Source: Marinobacter vinifirmus (lineage in GTDB: Bacteria > Pseudomonadota > Gammaproteobacteria > Pseudomonadales > Oleiphilaceae). Taken from it: DNA of 64,000 bases. The stretch spans positions 62,001-126,000 of the forward strand of contig NZ_NEFY01000003.1 in the NCBI RefSeq assembly GCF_002258215.1. Direction: 5' to 3'. The position numbers and the translations under genes are program-made. Of this stretch, positions 9,843-19,051 are shown piece by piece; the stretch's first letter is position 1; each line of letters begins with the position of its first letter. The notes beneath the pieces were generated by a model. That model was not told where the DNA came from. It did no database searches and worked only from the letters and a program-made list of their open reading frames with translations.

Positions 9843-11888
9843 ATGAATAACCCGCTTTTGACAGATGATTTGTTACCGAAATTTGGTCACATCCGCACCG
9901 AGCACATGGAAACGGCGATTGACCAGATTCTCAGCGAAAACCGCGTGAAAATTCAGGAGCTGGCGCAGCAGGATGATCCCACCTGGGACACCCTGGCCCA
10001 GCCCATGCAGGCGCTGGAGAACAAGCTCAGTAACGCCTGGTCGGTGATTTCCCATCTCAATGGTGTGATGAACAACGACGACCTGCGCAAGGTGTACAAG
10101 AACTGCCTGGAGAAGCTGACTGAGTACAGCACGGAGGTGAGCCAGAACGGTGCCCTGTGCGAGGCCTATAAGAAGCTGGCTGCACGGGAGGATTTCAAGG
10201 AGTTGAGTGAGCCCCAGCGCAAGTCCATTGAAAACATCCTGCGGGATTTCCGTCTGGGTGGTGTGGATCTTCCGGAGGACAAGAAGAAGCGTTATGCGGA
10301 TCTGTCCCGGGAGCTGGCGGAGTTGTCCAACAAGTTCAGCGACAACGTGCTGGATGCTACCCAGCACTGGTTCAAGCACATTACCGATGTGGACGAGCTG
10401 TCCGGTCTGCCGGAAACCGCCATTGAGGGCGCCAAGCAGGCGGCCCGCCAGAAGGAGCTGGATGGCTATGTGATTACCCTGGATTTCCCGAGCTTCTACC
10501 CGGTGATGACTTACTGCGACAACCGGGAGCTGCGCCGGGAGGTTTACGAGGCGTTTGTCACTCGCGCCTCTGATCAGGGCCCGGATGCGGGTACCTGGGA
10601 CAATACGCCGGTGATGGGAGAAATCCTCAAACGTCGTCACGCCCTGGCCCAACTGCTCGGGTTTGATAATTATGCGGAGCGGTCTCTGGCTACCAAGATG
10701 GCCCGAAATACCGACGAGGTGCTGGATTTCCTGAACCAGCTGGCGGGCAAGTCGAAGCCTCAGGCAGAGAAGGAAATTGCCGAGCTGAAGGCGTTTGTGA
10801 AAGATGAGCACGGCGTGGACGACTTGCAGGCCTGGGACATCGGCTACTACAGCGAGAAGCTGCGCCAGAAGCAGTACGACATTTCCCCGGAAACCCTGCG
10901 CCCCTGGTTCCCTGTGGATAAAGTGGTGCCGGGCCTGTTCCGGGTGGCGGAGAAGTTGTTTGATGTGCAGATTGAAGAGCACGCAGATGTAGAAACCTGG
11001 CACGAAGACGCCAAGGCCTACTGCATTAGCCGCAACGGCCAGCCCATCGCCTGGTTCTACCTGGACCTGTTCGCCCGTCAGGGCAAGCGTGGCGGTGCCT
11101 GGATGGCCGACTGCCGGGTGCGCTGGCGCGATATGCGCGGCAAGCTGCAGCTGCCGGTGGCGTTCCTGACCTGTAACTTCACCCCGCCGGTGGATGGCAA
11201 GCCGTCGCTGCTGACCCACGACGAAGTCACCACCCTGTTCCACGAATTCGGCCACGGCCTGCACCACATGCTCACGCAGGTGGAGGTGATGGACGTATCC
11301 GGCATCAACGGCGTGGCCTGGGATGCGGTGGAGCTGCCCAGCCAGTTCCTGGAAAACTGGTGCTGGAACCCGGAATCCCTGGCCCTGATTGCCAGCCACC
11401 ACGAAACCGGCGAACCGCTGCCGGAAGACCTGCTGCAAAAACTGCTGGCGGCCAAGAACTTCCAGTCCGGCATGGGCATGGTGCGCCAGCTCGAATTCTC
11501 GCTGTTCGACTTCCGCCTGCATGCGGAATTCACCGACGAAGCCCCCACCAACCCGCTGGACATGCACCGCAAGGTGCGGGAAGACATCGCGGTGGTGCAG
11601 TCGCCGGAATTCAACCGCTTCCCCAACGGCTTCTCCCACATCTTCGCGGGTGGCTACGCCGCGGGCTACTACAGCTACAAGTGGGCGGAAGTGCTGGCAG
11701 CGGATGCCTTCTCCCTGTTCGAAGAGAAAGGCATCTTCGACCCGGAAACCGGCCAGGCCTTCCTGCACAACATCCTGGAAAAAGGCGGCTCGCAGGAGCC
11801 CATGGAACTGTTCAAAGCCTTCCGGGGCCGCGAACCGCAGGTGGATGCCCTGCTGAAACAAACCGGCATCACGGACGAAGCTGCCTGA
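9843..11888 (+). CDS. prlC: oligopeptidase A (M3 family zinc metallopeptidase)
   Basis: Cytoplasmic thimet-type oligopeptidase that degrades signal peptides and other short peptides. The 681 residues match E. coli PrlC (680). The M3 zinc motif HEFGH lies at about residues 467-471 inside TLFHEFGHGLHHMLTQ, and the third zinc ligand Glu is expected in the downstream GVAWDAVELPSQFLENW segment. The ATG is preceded by GAGAAGGGGA. A short YheV-type gene follows 55 bases later on the same strand. Confidence 0.96.
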   Translation: MNNPLLTDDLLPKFGHIRTEHMETAIDQILSENRVKIQELAQQDDPTWDTLAQPMQALENKLSNAWSVISHLNGVMNNDDLRKVYKNCLEKLTEYSTEVSQNGALCEAYKKLAAREDFKELSEPQRKSIENILRDFRLGGVDLPEDKKKRYADLSRELAELSNKFSDNVLDATQHWFKHITDVDELSGLPETAIEGAKQAARQKELDGYVITLDFPSFYPVMTYCDNRELRREVYEAFVTRASDQGPDAGTWDNTPVMGEILKRRHALAQLLGFDNYAERSLATKMARNTDEVLDFLNQLAGKSKPQAEKEIAELKAFVKDEHGVDDLQAWDIGYYSEKLRQKQYDISPETLRPWFPVDKVVPGLFRVAEKLFDVQIEEHADVETWHEDAKAYCISRNGQPIAWFYLDLFARQGKRGGAWMADCRVRWRDMRGKLQLPVAFLTCNFTPPVDGKPSLLTHDEVTTLFHEFGHGLHHMLTQVEVMDVSGINGVAWDAVELPSQFLENWCWNPESLALIASHHETGEPLPEDLLQKLLAAKNFQSGMGMVRQLEFSLFDFRLHAEFTDEAPTNPLDMHRKVREDIAVVQSPEFNRFPNGFSHIFAGGYAAGYYSYKWAEVLAADAFSLFEEKGIFDPETGQAFLHNILEKGGSQEPMELFKAFRGREPQVDALLKQTGITDEAA

Positions 11889-11943
11889 TACAATCCACCC
11901 CGGTTGTCGTATCGGCAACCGGGTGTTCTTCTGGAGTAACGTT

Positions 11944-12213
11944 ATGGCAAGTCCGAAACGCTTCATCGCCGGCGCCGTGTGCCCCCGCTGCGCCGAGATG
12001 GACAAAATTACCATGTTCACCACCGACGCCGGCGACCAGGTTCGCGAATGCGTGGCCTGCGGCTACACCGATGCGTTGTCCGACCAGCCCCAGCCCGAGG
12101 CCCCGGAAATCGAAACGCGGGTAAACAAAAAGGGCAACACCGATGACCATACCGTCAAACAGGTGGTGTTCTTTAAATCTGGCTCCGATTCCGACTCTGG
12201 CTCTGGTGAGTAG
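11944..12213 (+). CDS. YheV-type zinc-ribbon protein
   Basis: An 89-residue protein starting MASPKRFIAGAVCPRCAEMD, with two CxxC pairs (CPRC and CVAC, about residues 14-17 and 36-39) that form a small zinc ribbon, then an acidic tail ending in Ser/Asp/Gly repeats. The N-terminal half matches the YheV family (E. coli YheV begins with the same KRFIAGAxCPxC pattern), whose function is not known. The ATG at 11944 has GGAG about 9 bases upstream. It follows prlC and is probably co-transcribed with it. Confidence 0.88.
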   Translation: MASPKRFIAGAVCPRCAEMDKITMFTTDAGDQVRECVACGYTDALSDQPQPEAPEIETRVNKKGNTDDHTVKQVVFFKSGSDSDSGSGE

Positions 12214-12250
12214 GTCTGGCCCTGGCCCTAGCCTGCCGGTTTTGGGGGGG

Positions 12251-12344
12251 TTAGAGGCCACGGGGGTGCTTTTCTTCCGGGAAAAACAACTCGCTTCGCT
12301 CAGACATCTTTTTCCCTGCAGAAAAGCACCCCCGTACCCTCTAA
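12251..12344. repeat. palindromic element, family 1 copy A
   Basis: Imperfect inverted repeat of about 94 bases. Arms TTAGAGG...CGGGGGTGCTTTT (from 12251) and AAAAGCACCCCCG...CCTCTAA (to 12344) pair with few mismatches. The centre, 12288-12310, is on the minus strand the conserved core TGTCTGAGCGAAGCGAGTT. It lies 38 bases after the YheV-type gene. Confidence 0.85.
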
Positions 12345-12380
12345 GCCAAACTGCACGGAAATCGTTTGATTAGGGTTTGG

Positions 12381-12422
12381 TTTCTTTCTTTTTTCTCTTT
12401 TCTTCTTTCTTCTTTTCCTTCC
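12381..12422 (+). repeat. 42-base pure pyrimidine tract
   Basis: From 12381 to 12422 the plus strand contains only C and T, mostly T-rich triplets such as TTC and CTT. It sits between two palindromic elements in the 410-base gap (12214-12623) between convergent genes. Polypurine-polypyrimidine tracts can form triplex DNA or act as U-rich transcript ends; no function is shown here. Confidence 0.8.
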
Positions 12423-12447
12423 GTACCCCTCATTGGTACGACGTGAG

Positions 12448-12532
12448 GGGGTGGGTCAGGTTTTTTTCCGCCGGAAATGGATGTCTGAGCGCAGCGAGTT
12501 GCATTTCCAAGGGAAAAAACCTGACCCACCCC
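12448..12532. repeat. palindromic element, family 1 copy B
   Basis: Arms GGGGTGGGTCAGGTTTTTT (12448-12466) and its complement ending at 12532 pair almost perfectly, with an inner TTTCCGCCGGAAA mini-palindrome. The centre carries TGTCTGAGCGCAGCGAGTT at 12482-12500, in the opposite orientation to copy A. Arm sequence differs from copy A although the core is nearly identical. Confidence 0.85.
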
Positions 12533-12623
12533 ATCGCAGCCCCCAAAACCAGCAGGCTACGATCAAGAATATGCCCCCCAAACAGGCAGGCTACGATCAG
12601 GACGGCAAGCTCCCAAAACGGCG

Positions 12624-13946
12624 TCAGAGCACCATCGCGGCCAACCACCCGAAGGCGAGCAACGGCAGGTTGTAGTGCAGGAACGTAGGCACCACGGTAT
12701 CCCAGATGTGGTTGTGCTGACCGTCCACGTTCAGGCCGGCAGTTGGCCCGAGGGTGGAATCAGACGCTGGTGAACCCGCATCACCCAGGGCACCGGCGGT
12801 ACCGACCAGGGCGACGATCGCCAGGGGGCTGAAACCCAGTTGCAGGGCCAGCGGCACGTACAGGGCGGCGATGATGGGAATGGTGGAGAACGACGAACCG
12901 ATACCCATGGTAATCAGCAGGCCGACCACCAGCATCAGCAGTGCGGCCAGGGCCTTGTTCTCACCGATGGCGGCCACAGAGCCCTCTACCAGGCTCTTGA
13001 TCTCGCCGGTTTCCCGCATGACTTCGGCAAAGCCGTTGGCGGCGATCATGATGAAGCCGATCATCGCCAGCATTTTCATGCCCTCGGTGAACAGGTCATC
13101 GGCTTCTTTCCACTTCACCACACCGGAAACATTGAACAGCACAAAGCCGGCCAGTGCGCCCAGGATCATCGAACCCAGCCAGAGCTGAACCACAAACGCC
13201 ACCACAATGGCCACCAGCGCCATGATCAGGGTTTTCGGGCTGTATTTCACATCCACCCGCTCGGTGCGTTCGATGAGTTTCATGTCGTAGCCCCGGCCGC
13301 CCCGGTAGCTGAAGAACACCGCGATCAGCAGGCCGATGAACATACCCAGGGCCGGCAGGGCCATGGCGGACATGACGTTCAGTTCGCTGGCGTCTACGCC
13401 GTTGTCGGCTACGTTAGCCAGCAGGATTTCATTCAGGTAGATGCCGCCGAAGCCCACTGGCAGGAACATGTACGGGGTAATCAGGCCGAAGGTGAGTACA
13501 CAGGCTACCAGCCGGCGGTCCATGTGCAGCTTGGCCATGACAAACAGCAACGGCGGCACCACTAGGGGAATAAAGGCGATGTGGATGGGCAGGATGTTCT
13601 GGGACGAAATGGCGACGGCCAGCAACAGGCCGATGATCATGAAGCGGATGCCGGTGGCCGCGCCGCCTTCATCCTGGCGGCCTACCATGGCCAGGGCTTT
13701 GTCGGCCAGGGCGTGGGCCAGGCCGGATTTGCCGATGGCCACGGCGAAGGCGCCCAGGGTGGCGTAGGACAACGCCACGGTTGCACCGCCACCGAGGCCG
13801 GAGTTGAAGGCATTGATGGTGTCTTCAAGGGACATTCCGGCCACCAGGCCACCGGAAATGGCACCGATGATCAGGGCAACGACAACGTGGATGCGGCACA
13901 GGCTCAGTACGAGCATGATCAGTACCGCGGCAACAACGGCATTCAT
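12624..13946 (-). CDS. Na+/H+ antiporter family membrane protein (NhaC-related)
   Basis: A 440-residue hydrophobic protein with about 10-12 predicted membrane segments. It opens [20 protein letters not shown] and contains the conserved [20 protein letters not shown] region, [20 protein letters not shown] and a C-terminal [20 protein letters not shown] motif, features of the putative Na+/H+ antiporter family related to NhaC. Exchange of Na+ (or another substrate such as an amino acid) for protons is inferred from family only. It is a single gene converging on the prlC group. Confidence 0.75.
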   Translation of the reverse strand: MNAVVAAVLIMLVLSLCRIHVVVALIIGAISGGLVAGMSLEDTINAFNSGLGGGATVALSYATLGAFAVAIGKSGLAHALADKALAMVGRQDEGGAATGIRFMIIGLLLAVAISSQNILPIHIAFIPLVVPPLLFVMAKLHMDRRLVACVLTFGLITPYMFLPVGFGGIYLNEILLANVADNGVDASELNVMSAMALPALGMFIGLLIAVFFSYRGGRGYDMKLIERTERVDVKYSPKTLIMALVAIVVAFVVQLWLGSMILGALAGFVLFNVSGVVKWKEADDLFTEGMKMLAMIGFIMIAANGFAEVMRETGEIKSLVEGSVAAIGENKALAALLMLVVGLLITMGIGSSFSTIPIIAALYVPLALQLGFSPLAIVALVGTAGALGDAGSPASDSTLGPTAGLNVDGQHNHIWDTVVPTFLHYNLPLLAFGWLAAMVL

Positions 13947-14060
13947 GGCAGACTCCGGGTAGGAATATTGGGTTTACCGGCACCTTTTGGGCACCGGCGG
14001 CACGAAAAGTGCGCTAATGTGCAGGAAATGACCGCATCAGTCAAAGAGGTTGTGTAACGG

Positions 14061-14291
14061 TCAGTCAGCATCCACCCGGGCAAAGCGCGGTACCTGTTCG
14101 CCGGCCACTTCCACGGTTTCACGGAACATGGCCAGGGGCCTTACCCACAGGCTGTAGTCGCCGTACAGGCAGCGGTACACCACCAGCGGCTCTTCGGTTT
14201 CGCTGTGGCGGGCCACGCCGATCACTTCGTAATCCTGGCCTTTGTAATGCCGGTAGCGGCCCGGTTCTATCGGGTGTTTTCGTTCTGACAT
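14061..14291 (-). CDS. DUF1653 domain protein
   Basis: A 76-residue protein, MSERKHPIEPGRYRHYKGQD..., whose pattern G-x-Y-x-H-Y-K-G-x-x-Y, then E..LVVYR.LYGD..LWVRP, matches DUF1653, a small beta-barrel-like family with no established function. No catalytic motif is visible. It stands alone between the antiporter gene (same strand, 114 bases apart) and the divergent diguanylate cyclase. Confidence 0.85.
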   Translation of the reverse strand: MSERKHPIEPGRYRHYKGQDYEVIGVARHSETEEPLVVYRCLYGDYSLWVRPLAMFRETVEVAGEQVPRFARVDAD

Positions 14292-14406
14292 GCTGTCCTC
14301 GCGGGTGGTGGTGCAGGTTTATCCCCTAATGATAAGGGATCCAGTGCCGGTTTCGAGCTAAACTGAAGAGTATACCTGACCGTACCAACCGGGACTCCGA
14401 ACCTGA

Positions 14407-16206
14407 ATGAAAGGCTTTTCCGCTGCTGTTCTGCAAATCATTTTGTGCCTTTTCCTGGCACTGGGTGCTGGTGGAGCGCAGGCAGATCCAGTGGGATTCC
14501 AATGGCTGGAGGTGCCGGATGGTTCACTGGGTATCGACGGAGTGCGCAGCCTGCCAAAGGAGCGCTGGCAGGCCCACGAGGCCGATACGGTACTGAACCT
14601 CGGGTTCAGTGACGGTACCTTCTGGTTGCGTGTCGAGGTTCCGCCCGAGCCCCGTAACCGGCTGCTGCAGGTAGGCTATCCCCTGCTTGATGAAGTATCT
14701 GTTTATTGGGAGCAGGCCGGGAATATCGTTGAAACCTGGCATACCGGCGATACCCTGCCGTTCCGTTCCCGCCCGATAGAGCATCGTACCTTCGTGTTCC
14801 TGGTGCCTTCCAATACCGAACCGGTGACCGCCTGGGTGCGGGTGAAAACCCAGGGTTCGATCCAGATACCGGTGAAAGTCACACCGTCGGCCGAATTCCT
14901 CGCCTACGAGCAGATTGCCTATGGCTGGCAAGCCATGTTCGTTGGTGTTGTGGTGGCGCTGGCCCTGTACAACCTGTTTCTGTTCGCCATTGTTCGCTAC
15001 CCGACTTATCTGTGGTACGTCCTCACGGTGCTGAGTGCCGGCCTGGTTCAGCTGAATTTCAACGGCTTGCTGTTCCAGTGGTTCTGGCCGGACCTGCCGG
15101 TGGTCAACCAGTATCTGACCGCTGTTATGGTTCCCCTGGGGCTGTCGCTGGCCCTGGTGTTCACCATGAAATTCCTGTCGGTGCGGCAATACAGCCGGGG
15201 CGCTTACCGGTTACTCCAGGTATTGCTGATGGCCTGCCTGCTCGCCATCGGTTACGGATTTCTGGGTTCCTATCAGTACGCCATTGCCCTGATCAGCACC
15301 CTGGCGGCCTTCGTGACGGCAGCGGCGTGGGCGGTGGGTGTGCTGGTGTGGCGGCGCGGGCAGGTATTGGCCGGTTTCTATGTGGTGGCCTGGACACCGC
15401 TGCTGATTGCCCACCTGTTACTGGCCCTGGCCAAGCTGGGTTTGATTCCCAGCAACCGGGCCATCGAGGTAGCACCCCAGGTGGGTGTGGCTATCGAGGT
15501 GGTGGTGTTGTCACTGGCGCTGGCCTATCGCATCAACCTGGAGCGCCGGCGCCGGCAGGAAGCCCAGGAGCATGCCCTGGAGATCCAGCGGGAAGCCAAC
15601 CTGATGCTCGAAACCCGGGTTCGGGAGCGCACCGAGGAGCTGGAGCAGGCCAACGACCAGCTACGCTCCATGAGCCTGACCGATGGCCTGACCCGGGTCG
15701 CCAACCGGCGGCGCTTTGACGACAAGCTGGACATCGAGTGGAACCGGGCCATGCGCCACGACCAGGAGCTGAGCCTGCTGATGCTGGATATCGATCACTT
15801 CAAAAAGGTGAATGACAGCTTTGGCCACCTGGTGGGTGATGATTGCCTGGTCTCGCTGGCAGCAACCCTGCAGGGCGAGATTCTGCGCGCCAGCGACCTG
15901 GTAGCCCGCTATGGCGGGGAAGAGTTTGCGGTGTTGTTACCGGCGACAGACGGCGAAGGTGCCCGCCAGGTGGCTGAGCGCATGCGCCAGTCCGTGGCGG
16001 GTAAACCCGTTCCTTCCGGGCAGGGCGGTACACCGGTGGAGCTGACCATCAGCGTGGGTGTGGCCACCATGCGCCCGGCCATCGGCGCGGGCAGCCAGGA
16101 GCTGGTGCGCCGTGCCGACGAAGCCCTGTATGCCGCCAAGACCAACGGCCGCAACCGGGTCGAGGTGTGGCGTGATGAGGCTGTTGCCCCGGCAGACCGG
16201 GGCTGA
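14407..16206 (+). CDS. membrane diguanylate cyclase with 7TMR-DISM sensor and GGDEF domain
   Basis: Inner-membrane enzyme making cyclic di-GMP. Order in the 599 residues: signal peptide (about 1-26), periplasmic DISM extracellular domain (about 35-160, with VLNLGFSDGTFWLRVEV), seven membrane segments of the 7TMR-DISM type (about 175-380), a coiled coil (about 385-425) and a GGDEF domain. The active-site signature is GGEEF at residues 503-507, so catalysis is expected. An RxxD inhibitory site (RASD) lies five residues before it, so product inhibition is likely. No EAL domain. The sensor ligand is unknown. Confidence 0.93.
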   Translation: MKGFSAAVLQIILCLFLALGAGGAQADPVGFQWLEVPDGSLGIDGVRSLPKERWQAHEADTVLNLGFSDGTFWLRVEVPPEPRNRLLQVGYPLLDEVSVYWEQAGNIVETWHTGDTLPFRSRPIEHRTFVFLVPSNTEPVTAWVRVKTQGSIQIPVKVTPSAEFLAYEQIAYGWQAMFVGVVVALALYNLFLFAIVRYPTYLWYVLTVLSAGLVQLNFNGLLFQWFWPDLPVVNQYLTAVMVPLGLSLALVFTMKFLSVRQYSRGAYRLLQVLLMACLLAIGYGFLGSYQYAIALISTLAAFVTAAAWAVGVLVWRRGQVLAGFYVVAWTPLLIAHLLLALAKLGLIPSNRAIEVAPQVGVAIEVVVLSLALAYRINLERRRRQEAQEHALEIQREANLMLETRVRERTEELEQANDQLRSMSLTDGLTRVANRRRFDDKLDIEWNRAMRHDQELSLLMLDIDHFKKVNDSFGHLVGDDCLVSLAATLQGEILRASDLVARYGGEEFAVLLPATDGEGARQVAERMRQSVAGKPVPSGQGGTPVELTISVGVATMRPAIGAGSQELVRRADEALYAAKTNGRNRVEVWRDEAVAPADRG

Positions 16207-16209
16207 GGC

Positions 16210-16596
16210 TTAGTTCTTCAGCTTGTACTTGCCCGGCCCCATAAACACCACGGCCAGCGCGGTAAACAGGAAAAAGCCCTGCAGTTCCAGTGCCCAGCCG
16301 CCGTTACCGGCCAGCGACAGCAGCTGGTGGCTGTGCACCAGCACAATGGCCACAAGCATGTTGAAGACAATGATCAGCGCGCCAATGCGGGTCTGATACC
16401 CCAGAATCACCATCAGTGGTGCCACCACTTCCCCGATATACACACCGTACGCCAGTATCGCCGGCAGGTTATGGCTGGCCAGCTGGGCCTCGATAAAACC
16501 GATGCCATTAAACAGTTTTGCGATGCCGTGAAACAGCAGCAGGCCACCGAGGGTAAGCCGGACAATCAGTTTTCCAAGGTCGGTATTCTCAAGCAC
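16210..16596 (-). CDS. DoxX family membrane protein
   Basis: A 128-residue protein with four predicted membrane helices. It opens MLENTDLGKLIVRLTLGGLL and contains LLFHGIAKLFNGIGFIE, the DoxX N-terminal pattern, then GEVVAPLMVILGYQTRIGAL. Members are small inner-membrane proteins often tied to redox or thiol stress, but the role varies. It converges on the diguanylate cyclase gene with a 3-base gap. Confidence 0.88.
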   Translation of the reverse strand: MLENTDLGKLIVRLTLGGLLLFHGIAKLFNGIGFIEAQLASHNLPAILAYGVYIGEVVAPLMVILGYQTRIGALIIVFNMLVAIVLVHSHQLLSLAGNGGWALELQGFFLFTALAVVFMGPGKYKLKN

Positions 16597-16685
16597 AGGG
16601 CAAGCCTCCGGAACAGTGAATGGACGGCCGAAGGATACAGGGTTATTGCACAGAAATTCAGTGACTTGTTGGTCAGGATGTTGTT

Positions 16686-17369
16686 TTACAGGGCCGGGCC
16701 AAGGGAAAACCGGATGTGGTTCCGCTCCAGCAGGTTTTCCCAGTAATTGCGCATCCAGTCCCAGGCCCGGTTGTTGAACTGCTCCACGAAGGGGTCAAGG
16801 TCCAGGTCGTAGTAATCCGGGGTGCCGGCAATCTGCAACACGGTGACGGTGATGGCATCGTCCAGCTCGTTGGCGAACGGTTCGCCGATCAGTTCGTGGG
16901 CCAGCAGGTTGGCCCGGGTGGCTTCCAGGTCTATCAGCTCGCCGGCCCGGATCGAGCGGTTGTTGTCGTGCATTTCTTCCATCAGCCGGTGGCACAGGTA
17001 GGCCCGGATCAGCAGGCCGTCGAGGCCGTCGTAGCGGACCAGCAGCACCGAGGGCTGGGTGAAATAGCGGATAGCGGCATCAATGAATGGCTGGAACAGG
17101 GGCTTGGTGCCGGCGTCGATGGCGCAGGTGTCTACGCACTCGATCAGCCGTGGCGCCATTTCGATGTATTCCACGGCAAACTGGAACAGGCAGGTGGCAG
17201 GCTGGCCGTCGATTACGATCGATGACGGCAGCCTGGTCGCCTTGTCTTTCAGCTGCCGGAGAAAGCTCCCCGAGCGGGCTTCCTGGCGACGTGCCTGGTC
17301 AATAATCTCGAGGACTGCCTGTGGTGTCATGTCAGGAGATGCCGATGTAGGTACAAAATGAGGTCGCAA
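16686..17369 (-). CDS. conserved hypothetical soluble protein
   Basis: I do not recognise this gene. The 227-residue product is acidic, mostly helical, without signal peptide, membrane segment or obvious motif; it has aromatic-rich stretches (PDYYDLDLDPFVEQFNN, RAWDWMRNYWENLLERN). The TTG at 17369 is used because GGGAGG lies 4 bases upstream; an ATG at 17330 (MTPQAVLEI) is an alternative without a Shine-Dalgarno. Codon use looks native. It sits between doxX and the MATE gene on the same strand. Confidence 0.7.
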   Translation of the reverse strand: MRPHFVPTSASPDMTPQAVLEIIDQARRQEARSGSFLRQLKDKATRLPSSIVIDGQPATCLFQFAVEYIEMAPRLIECVDTCAIDAGTKPLFQPFIDAAIRYFTQPSVLLVRYDGLDGLLIRAYLCHRLMEEMHDNNRSIRAGELIDLEATRANLLAHELIGEPFANELDDAITVTVLQIAGTPDYYDLDLDPFVEQFNNRAWDWMRNYWENLLERNHIRFSLGPAL

Positions 17370-17520
17370 GGCGCCTCCCCTTCTCCAGGAGCAACCAAGT
17401 GGCAGTCGGCCGGGCTGGCCAGCTGAACTGCCTGCCGTTTAAAAACAGTGTAGCCAATATTTTTTATGGCGCTGCCGGCAGGCGGCAAAATCCCCTGCGG
17501 AAAACCGAAACCCCGGCTGC

Positions 17521-18864
17521 CTAGCGGGGCTGAAACCACACATCCTGGCGGGTGTAGCGCCAGCACAACCAACCCATACTGCCGGCACGGGCCAGCATCA
17601 GGCTGATCAGTGCCAGCCACAGGCCATGGTTGCCCCAGCCGGTCGTCAGCCACCACACCGGCAAAAACACGCCGAGCGCTGAGAACAGCATGGTGTCCTG
17701 CATTTCCCGGGTGCGGGTCGCCCCGATGAAGACTCCATCCAGCAGGTAACTCCACACCGCTGCGAACGGTAACATCCAGAGCCAGGGCAGGTATTGCCAG
17801 GCGGTGGTTTGTACTTCTTCAATGCCGGTTAACAGGCTGATCAGCCAGCGGCCCCCGAGTACAAAGCCGATGGTCAGCAGCAATGCGCCCCAAAGTGACC
17901 AGCGCAGGGCGCTGGCGAACACCGCCTTGAAGCGTCGCCTGCTGCCCCGGCCGATGGCTTCGCCGATCAGCGCTTCGGCCGCGTTAGCAAAGCCGTCCAG
18001 GGCATTGGAGATCACCAGCAGGAAAGTGATCAGCACGGCATTGGCGGCCAGGATGACATCCCCTTGCCGGGCACCCTGGGCGGTGAAGAAGGCCAGGCAC
18101 AGCAGCAGGGTGATGGTACGCACCATGATGTAGCGGTTCACCTGCAGGATGCGCAGGTAATCCGATACCTTGCCGAACAGCTCCCGGGTCAGCTGCTGGC
18201 CCTCCGGCATGCGTTTGAGCACGATCATTACACCGATGGCGGTGGCCCCGTATTCGGCCATCACGGTGGCCATGGCCACGCCCCGGCTGTTCCAGCCCAG
18301 AACGGTCACGAAGAACACGTCCAGCACGATGTTGATGCCGTTGGCGATGATCAGCATCACCATGGGCCCGCGGGGGAACTGGGTGCCAATCAGCCAGCCC
18401 ACCAGGGTGTACTGGCACAGCACCGCCGGCGCACTCCAGATTCTGATGGCAGCGTATTCCGCAGCCAGTGCCGCAACATCCGGGCTGGGGTTCATCAACT
18501 TCAGGCCCAACGCAATCAGCGGCTGATGAAACAGGATCAGTAACAGGCCAATGCCTACGGCCAGCAACAGCGAACGCAGCAACAGCGCCACCTGGGCAAA
18601 GGCATCCCGCTGGCCCCAGGCCTGGGCGGCCAGGCCGGTGGTGCCCATGCGCATGAAGCCGAAGGTCCAGTACAGGATGGTGAACAGGTTGGCGCCCACC
18701 GCCACCGCGCCCAGGTATTCCGGGCTGTCCAGGTGGCCAAGCACGGCCGTATCCACCAGCCCCAGCAGGGGCACGGTGAGGTTGGTCAGCATCAGCGGCC
18801 AGGCCAGTGTCCACAGGCGGCGATCGGTAGGGCGAACAACGGCCTTATAAATTCTGTTTATCAA
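17521..18864 (-). CDS. MATE family efflux transporter (DinF-like)
   Basis: A 447-residue membrane protein with about 12 helices. The N-terminal WTLAWPLMLTNLTVPLLGLV and DTAVLGHLDSPEYLGAVAVG segments are the hallmark of the DinF branch of MATE exporters, which expel organic cations or other toxic compounds using a Na+ or H+ gradient; the substrate here is unknown. The only start that includes the first helix is a TTG at 18864, with no clear Shine-Dalgarno, so the start is uncertain. It is divergent from the cox cluster. Confidence 0.9.
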   Translation of the reverse strand: MINRIYKAVVRPTDRRLWTLAWPLMLTNLTVPLLGLVDTAVLGHLDSPEYLGAVAVGANLFTILYWTFGFMRMGTTGLAAQAWGQRDAFAQVALLLRSLLLAVGIGLLLILFHQPLIALGLKLMNPSPDVAALAAEYAAIRIWSAPAVLCQYTLVGWLIGTQFPRGPMVMLIIANGINIVLDVFFVTVLGWNSRGVAMATVMAEYGATAIGVMIVLKRMPEGQQLTRELFGKVSDYLRILQVNRYIMVRTITLLLCLAFFTAQGARQGDVILAANAVLITFLLVISNALDGFANAAEALIGEAIGRGSRRRFKAVFASALRWSLWGALLLTIGFVLGGRWLISLLTGIEEVQTTAWQYLPWLWMLPFAAVWSYLLDGVFIGATRTREMQDTMLFSALGVFLPVWWLTTGWGNHGLWLALISLMLARAGSMGWLCWRYTRQDVWFQPR

Positions 18865-19051
18865 AACGGGTTACTTATCCATTTTAGGTTTAATGATTTT
18901 TTAGTCTTTTTTTGATCTGTGTCTACACTGACATTTGATGTATCCGTAAGCAGGCTTTCACTCTCGGTGGTTCCGCTGTTGCGAGCTTCGGAACAGACCG
19001 CAGAGGGATGACGCAAAATCCGACAAGAATAACACTCTGTGGAGACACAGT

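Noticed and set aside
9873..12023. 716-codon open frame antisense to prlC
   Set aside because: Long antisense frames arise from GC-biased codon use; no start signal or protein motif, and the plus strand encodes a full M3 peptidase.
12251..12532. CRISPR array or integron attC sites
   Set aside because: The repeats are palindromes with private arms, not regularly spaced identical repeats, and no cas or integrase gene is present.
12433..12675. Short frames reading MSERSE... within the palindromic elements
   Set aside because: They recur wherever the repeat core occurs and have no conserved continuation.
14321..14340. ATCCC/GGGAT inverted repeat before the diguanylate cyclase gene
   Set aside because: Only 5 bp per arm; too short to call an operator.
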